This document shows positions 60,385 through 64,000 of a stretch of DNA of 64,000 bases, piece by piece. Under the pieces are notes generated by a model. The model made no database searches and was not told where the DNA came from. It saw nothing but the letters and a program-made list of their open reading frames with translations. The stretch is from the NCBI RefSeq assembly GCF_003119115.1, contig NZ_CP022364.1:272501-336500 (forward strand), read 5' to 3'. The position numbers and the translations under genes were made by a program. The stretch's first letter is position 1. Each line of letters starts with the position of its first letter. The stretch comes from Azospirillum sp. TSH58 (GTDB lineage Bacteria > Pseudomonadota > Alphaproteobacteria > Azospirillales > Azospirillaceae).

Positions 60385-60957
60385 TCACTCCGCCGCGTGG
60401 CGATGGGTGCCGTGGCGGCCTTCGGCGAACTCCTCCACCATCTTGCGGCAGAAGGCCGGCAGATCGTCCGGCTTGCGCGAGGTCACCAGCCCCTGGTCGG
60501 TGACGACCTCGCTGTCCTCCCACGTCGCCCCGGCGTTGCCGAGATCGGCCTTCAGCGACGGCCAGGAGGTCATGCGCTTGCCCTTCGCGCCGCCCGCGTC
60601 GATCAGCGTCCAGGGGCCGTGACAAATCGCGGCGATGGGCTTGCCCGACTGGACGAAGCTGCGCACGAAATCGATGGCCTTCGGCTCCAGCCGCAGCGCG
60701 TCCGGGTTGATGACGCCGCCCGGCAGCACCAGCGCGTCGAAGCTGCCGGCGTCCGCCTGATCGAGCGTGACGTCCACGTCCACCCGGTCGGCCTTGTCGT
60801 GGTGGTTCCAGCCCTGGATCTGCCCGCCCTGGGGCGCGACGATCCGCACTTCGGCGCCTTCGTTGCGCAGCGCCTTGACCGGTTCGGTCAGCTCGACCTG
60901 CTCGAAGCCGTCGGTCGCCAGAACGGCGACGGTCTTCTTCTCGAGTTTTCCTGCCAT
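60385..60957 (-). CDS. DJ-1/PfpI-family stress protein
   Basis: A 190-aa class I glutamine amidotransferase-like protein. The nucleophile elbow is AAICHGPWTLI, with Cys in the PfpI position, and GFEQVELTEPVKAL supplies the conserved Glu. It resembles general stress protein 18/YhbO; such proteins act in protein deglycation or stress survival. GAGGAGGTG precedes the ATG. Two GGAAC-N16-GGTT elements lie upstream and suggest ECF control. Confidence 0.88.
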   Translation of the reverse strand: MAGKLEKKTVAVLATDGFEQVELTEPVKALRNEGAEVRIVAPQGGQIQGWNHHDKADRVDVDVTLDQADAGSFDALVLPGGVINPDALRLEPKAIDFVRSFVQSGKPIAAICHGPWTLIDAGGAKGKRMTSWPSLKADLGNAGATWEDSEVVTDQGLVTSRKPDDLPAFCRKMVEEFAEGRHGTHRHAAE

Positions 60958-60991
60958 GGGATCACCTCCTCGGTTGGCCTGTCCGGTCAGC

Positions 60992-61016
60992 AACCGGCGT
61001 ACCTCTGGGGAGTTCC
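60992..61016 (-). promoter_or_regulatory. Second candidate ECF promoter for the PfpI gene
   Basis: On the - strand GGAAC (61012-61016) and GGTT (60992-60995) are 16 bp apart, placing a start site about 28 nt before the ATG at 60957. Confidence 0.4.
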
Positions 61017-61020
61017 CTCC

Positions 61021-61047
61021 GGAACCGCCACGCACCCCCCATGTTCC
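61021..61047. promoter_or_regulatory. Candidate bidirectional ECF promoter, PfpI / PRC-barrel
   Basis: GGAAC (61021-61025) and GTTCC (61043-61047) face each other across 17 bp. Read on the + strand it gives GGAAC-N16-TGTT for the PRC-barrel gene (leader about 35 nt); on the - strand GGAAC-N16-GGTT for the PfpI gene. One element thus offers both -35 and -10 boxes in both directions. Confidence 0.5.
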
Positions 61048-61086
61048 CTTTGACGGACCGCGCGTCACAATCGGGAGCACAGACCC

Positions 61087-61836
61087 ATGCGTTACAGCGG
61101 CACTTCGGCGGGCATCCTCGCCGCGTTCGCCATCGCCACGTCCCTGACTTTGGGCGTTCCTCAACCCGTCCGGGCTCAACCCTCCCACTCCGCCGAAACG
61201 GTGCGGACCGCGGAGGCGTCCTACCCCCGGCTCTACCAGGGCTGGCGGGCCGGCGTGATCGTCGGAACGGAGGTCGAGGGGCTGCTCGGCGAGGAGCTTG
61301 GACAGGTGGTGGATCTCGTCGTCGGCCCGGACGGGCGGCTGGAAAGCGCGGTGATCGAGGCCAGCGGCATGCTCGACGTCGGCGAGGCGCGCTTCACCGT
61401 GCCCTGGCACCAGCTCATGCCCGGTTCGGTGGACGGCATCCTGGCCTATCCGGTCACCGGCCCGGACACGCTGGACCTGATCCGGCGCCAGCAGCAGGCG
61501 GCCAGCCGGCCCGGCGACTGGCGCGTCTCCGCCCTGATCGGCCAGCCGGCCAACACGGCGGGCGACGCGACCGAGGCCGGGTTCTTCGGCACGGTGGAGG
61601 ATCTGGTGTTCGACCGCAACGGCGCGCTCAAGGCCGTCGTGGTGACGCCCGAGCCGGAGGGCGAAGGCCCCTACGCCGTCGCCTGGAAAGCGGCGGCGCT
61701 GGAGCCGGGCCTGACCTCCGTCACCTTGCAGGCGACGCCGGAGCAGGTGAAGGCGCTCGGTTCTTTCGACGCGGCGCGCATGAAGGAGTTCAACACCGCG
61801 CGCCTGAACCAGGGCGCCCAGGCGCGCCAGGAGTAA
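61087..61836 (+). CDS. Periplasmic PRC-barrel protein
   Basis: A 249-aa protein with a signal peptide (1-30, ending PVRA). Two PRC-barrel-like domains follow: about 50-110 (GTEVEGLLGEELGQVVDLVV then SAVIEASG) and about 150-215 (ALIGQPANTAG, GTVEDLVFDRNGALKAVVV). It has no cysteines. It resembles the 46310 PRC-barrel protein in layout and shares its type of promoter. Function is unknown; a role in the envelope under stress is inferred from context. Confidence 0.82.
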   Translation: MRYSGTSAGILAAFAIATSLTLGVPQPVRAQPSHSAETVRTAEASYPRLYQGWRAGVIVGTEVEGLLGEELGQVVDLVVGPDGRLESAVIEASGMLDVGEARFTVPWHQLMPGSVDGILAYPVTGPDTLDLIRRQQQAASRPGDWRVSALIGQPANTAGDATEAGFFGTVEDLVFDRNGALKAVVVTPEPEGEGPYAVAWKAAALEPGLTSVTLQATPEQVKALGSFDAARMKEFNTARLNQGAQARQE

Positions 61837-61859
61837 GGCGCGCCAGGAACGATGCCCGG

Positions 61860-63170
61860 TCAGGCCGCCGGGCGGGCCACGCCGCCGACCGCCGGGCGGC
61901 TGGCCGCGGCGGCGGAGCGGCCGTAGCGGGCGACGGTCAGCCCGTCCATGTCGATTTCCGTCTGGTGCCCACCGACCACGTCGGCGACCACCCGGCCCGA
62001 GCCGGCGGCCATCGTCCAGCCCAGCGTGCCGTGGCCGGTGTTGAGGAACAGGTTGCGCACCGGGGTCGGGCCGACGATGGGGGTGCCGTCCGGCGTGTTC
62101 GGGCGCAGGCCGGTCCAGAACTCCGCCTTCGACAGGTCGCCACCCGTCGGGAACAGGTCGCCGACCACATGGTCGAGCGGACCGCGGCGGCCCGGACGCA
62201 GCGTCAGGTCGAAGCCGGTCAGCTCCGCCGTGCCGCCGACGCGGATGCGGTCGCCGAGGCGGGTCACCGCGATCTTGTGCGTCTCGTCCATCACCGTGGA
62301 TTCCGGCGCGCCCGCCGGATCGACGATGGGCAGGGTCAGCGAATAGCCCTTCACCGGATAGACCGGGAGATCCAGCCCGAACGGCTTCACCAGCATCGGG
62401 GAATAGCTGCCCATGGCGACGACGTAGGCGTCGGCGGTCAGCGTGCCGGCGTCGGTCACCACGCCGGTGACGCGGCGCCCGTCGCTCTCCAGCTTGCGAA
62501 TGCCGGTGTTGTAGCGGAACTCCACACCCAGCTCCGTCGCCATGGCGGCCAGCGCGTTGGTGAAGCGGAAGCAGTCGCCCGTCTCGTCGCCCGGCAGCAG
62601 CAGGCCGCCGACGATCTTCTCCTTGACCAGCCGCAGCGCCGGCTCGACCGCCGCGCAGCCCTCCACGTCCAGCAGGCTGTAGGGCACCTTGAAACGGTCC
62701 AGCACGGCCATGTCGGTGGCGGCGGCGTCCACCTGCTTCTGCGTGCGGAAGACCTGGAGCGTGCCCTTGGCGCGCTCGTCGTAGCGGATGCCGGTCTCGT
62801 CGCGCAGGGCGCGCAGGCAGTCGCGGCTGTACTCGGCCAGCCGGACCATGCGGCCCTTGTTGATCTCGTAGGAGCGCTCGTTGGCGTTGGCCAGCAGCTT
62901 CAGGCACCAGGACCACATCGCCGGGTCGAGCTTCGGCCGGATCACCAGCGGGGAATGCTTCATCAGCATCCACTTCACCGCCTTCGCCATCAGGCCCGGC
63001 GCCGCCCAGGGAGCGGAGTAGCCCGGCGACACCTCGCCCGCGTTGGCGTAGCTGGTCTCCAGCGCCGGGCCGGGCTGCCGGTCCACCACCGTGACCTCGT
63101 GCCCGGCCTTCGCCAGGAAATAGGCGGTGGAAACGCCGATGACGCCGCTGCCGAGGACGATGACGCGCAT
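61860..63170 (-). CDS. dadA: D-amino acid dehydrogenase
   Basis: A 436-aa flavoenzyme that deaminates D-amino acids, mainly D-alanine, and passes electrons to the respiratory chain. [19 protein letters not shown] (4-22) binds [23 protein letters not shown] is typical of DadA, as are [15 protein letters not shown] and [12 protein letters not shown]. The ATG at 63170 fits the family start. A sigma-54 promoter and TyrR-like boxes lie upstream, pointing to control by the divergent TyrR-type regulator. No dadX racemase is adjacent. Confidence 0.95.
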   Translation of the reverse strand: MRVIVLGSGVIGVSTAYFLAKAGHEVTVVDRQPGPALETSYANAGEVSPGYSAPWAAPGLMAKAVKWMLMKHSPLVIRPKLDPAMWSWCLKLLANANERSYEINKGRMVRLAEYSRDCLRALRDETGIRYDERAKGTLQVFRTQKQVDAAATDMAVLDRFKVPYSLLDVEGCAAVEPALRLVKEKIVGGLLLPGDETGDCFRFTNALAAMATELGVEFRYNTGIRKLESDGRRVTGVVTDAGTLTADAYVVAMGSYSPMLVKPFGLDLPVYPVKGYSLTLPIVDPAGAPESTVMDETHKIAVTRLGDRIRVGGTAELTGFDLTLRPGRRGPLDHVVGDLFPTGGDLSKAEFWTGLRPNTPDGTPIVGPTPVRNLFLNTGHGTLGWTMAAGSGRVVADVVGGHQTEIDMDGLTVARYGRSAAAASRPAVGGVARPAA

Positions 63171-63211
63171 GTGAAGGCTCCCGAGATCACGGATTTGTCC
63201 CCATCCCATTC

Positions 63212-63227
63212 GCAAACCGGATGCCAA
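63212..63227 (-). promoter_or_regulatory. Sigma-54 promoter for dadA
   Basis: On the - strand TTGGCATCCGGTTTGC gives GG and GC exactly 12 bp apart (-24/-12), close to the consensus TTGGCAC-N5-TTGC. The predicted start lies about 30 nt before the dadA ATG. Confidence 0.65.
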
Positions 63228-63280
63228 GTGCCGGACACCGCGGAATTGCTGGGGCGCCCGGTTGCGCGCCGGACGGATGC

Positions 63281-63298
63281 CGTACACAATTCGTTACA
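63281..63298. promoter_or_regulatory. TyrR-like box 1
   Basis: CGTACA-CAATTC-GTTACA keeps the invariant G and C 14 bp apart of TyrR boxes (consensus TGTAAA-N6-TTTACA). It lies about 55 bp upstream of the -24 box of the dadA promoter. Confidence 0.6.
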
Positions 63299-63362
63299 CA
63301 GCGCCGGAGCAACGCCGCAGGACCGCTAGAAAATCACGTTCAAAACAGCCTCTTGGTTTCGT

Positions 63363-63380
63363 CGTACAGAAATCGTTACA
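63363..63380. promoter_or_regulatory. TyrR-like box 2
   Basis: CGTACA-GAAATC-GTTACA has the same half-sites as box 1. It is separated by 1 bp from box 3. Confidence 0.6.
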
Positions 63381-63381
63381 G

Positions 63382-63399
63382 CGTACATGGATGTTTACA
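63382..63399. promoter_or_regulatory. TyrR-like box 3
   Basis: CGTACA-TGGATG-TTTACA has a perfect right half-site. It lies 46 bp before the TyrR-like start codon, where it could repress that gene. Confidence 0.6.
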
Positions 63400-63444
63400 G
63401 ATACGCCCGTCGTGGTACTCTCGATCCCTCCACCGGGGAGAGCC

Positions 63445-64000
63445 ATGCGCATCGACGTCCTGTTCGCCGACCGGGTCGGCATCGCCCACGAAATCCTGGC
63501 CGTCCTTGCCAAGCGGCGCCTGAACGTCGTGGCGGTCGAGGTGGACCCGCCGCACATCCACATCGACGCGCCGGAACTGGACGTGCCGGGCTTCGGCGCG
63601 CTGGACGCCGCCCTGCGCGCCGTGCTGGGCGTGGAGTCCGTCACCCCCATCGACATCCTGCCCGGCACGCGGCGGCGTCTGCATCTGGACGCGCTGCTGG
63701 CCGCCCTGCCCGACCCGGTTCTGGCGGTGGACCGCGCGGGCCGCATCGTGGTCGCCAACGCCGCCGCCGCGACGGTCGCCGGGCGCAGCGAGGCCGCTCT
63801 GAGCGGCGCCGATTTCGGCCGGCTGTTCGGCGACGCGGAGCTGTCCGACCTGCTGGTGGACAACGGCTTCCGCCTCGCCGCCGGGCAGGAGGTCACGCTG
63901 AACGGCCAGCCCTTCCTGCTGGACGCCACCCCCATCGTCGAGGACGGGCGTCCCGCCGGCGGCGTGGTCACCCTCTTCGCGCCGAGCCGGCTGGGCGAGC
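63445..64000 (+). CDS. TyrR/PhhR-type regulator, N-terminal part (cut by window end)
   Basis: The first 185 codons run to the window end. Residues 1-70 form an ACT domain (MRIDVLFADRVGIAHEILAV), and about 78-180 a PAS domain (LAALPDPVLAVDRAGRIVVA; FLLDATPIVEDG). This order and the individual residues match TyrR and PhhR closely; the AAA+ and HTH domains lie outside the window. TyrR-type proteins sense aromatic amino acids; PhhR types activate sigma-54 promoters. GGGGAGAG precedes the ATG. Divergent from dadA. Confidence 0.85.
   Translation, partial: MRIDVLFADRVGIAHEILAVLAKRRLNVVAVEVDPPHIHIDAPELDVPGFGALDAALRAVLGVESVTPIDILPGTRRRLHLDALLAALPDPVLAVDRAGRIVVANAAAATVAGRSEAALSGADFGRLFGDAELSDLLVDNGFRLAAGQEVTLNGQPFLLDATPIVEDGRPAGGVVTLFAPSRLGE

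Noticed and set aside
60385-62973. An 862-codon - strand frame covering PfpI, PRC-barrel and dadA regions
   Set aside because: Only its C-terminal end is the PfpI gene; the rest is out of frame with dadA and antisense to the PRC-barrel gene.

Overview
The window reads as a chromosome or chromid segment of a high-GC alphaproteobacterium of the Rhodospirillales, most probably an Azospirillum or close relative. This is inferred from base composition, gene style, GGAAC-type stress promoters and GC-rich palindromic repeats, not from a database search. It is densely coded. No rRNA, tRNA, CRISPR array, transposase or phage gene was recognised.

Layout. 0-7.5 kb: a large Pls/PosA-type NRPS-like membrane enzyme, class I fumarase, a small orphan protein and an RluA-type pseudouridine synthase. 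7.5-13 kb: DUF4383 protein, ferredoxin, a histidine kinase facing a LuxR-type response regulator with overlapping 3' ends, an OmpA-like porin and two small orphans. 13-19 kb: a complete branched-chain amino acid ABC transporter (livH-livM-livG-livF-DUF6867, then livK). 19-28 kb: a secreted K/A/P-rich protein, a ROK sugar kinase, a lipid-glycosylation-like trio (GT39, LAB_N, GT2), a DegP protease, an HTH protein with a long Ala/Pro linker and a ChaB-like protein. 28-32.8 kb: PhoU, a pentapeptide-repeat protein, MarR, N-carbamoylputrescine amidase and a SprA-type putative metalloprotease.

33-42 kb is an exopolysaccharide locus: a 1010-aa SLBB exporter and a GT2 on the + strand, an XRE regulator, then on the - strand O-antigen ligase, GT4, Wzz-like and GT2. 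42-47 kb: a DUF3299 protein divergent from an SmtB-like ArsR sensor, N-formylglutamate amidohydrolase, bacteriohemerythrin, FabI and two envelope/stress proteins. 47-58.5 kb is one compact - strand run of eleven genes: xdhA-xdhB-ureD-GT1-ureA-ureB-ureC-murI-ureE-ureF-ureG. It links purine oxidation to urea hydrolysis, with a glycosyltransferase and a glutamate racemase inside it. 58.6-64 kb: two LuxR-type regulators (one with a receiver lacking its phospho-acceptor), a divergent PfpI/PRC-barrel stress pair, and D-amino acid dehydrogenase dadA divergent from a truncated TyrR/PhhR-type regulator.

Most notable signals: three TyrR-like boxes plus a sigma-54 promoter between dadA and the TyrR-like gene; a palindromic GGAAC-N17-GTTCC element that can serve as a bidirectional ECF (EcfG-type) promoter; an intergenic-type palindromic repeat that supplies the N-terminus of UreF; a 98-bp cloverleaf palindrome after fumarase; an 81-bp tandem duplication that copied the 3' end of a glycosyltransferase gene; and an NRPS-like enzyme whose predicted pocket suggests a cationic amino acid.
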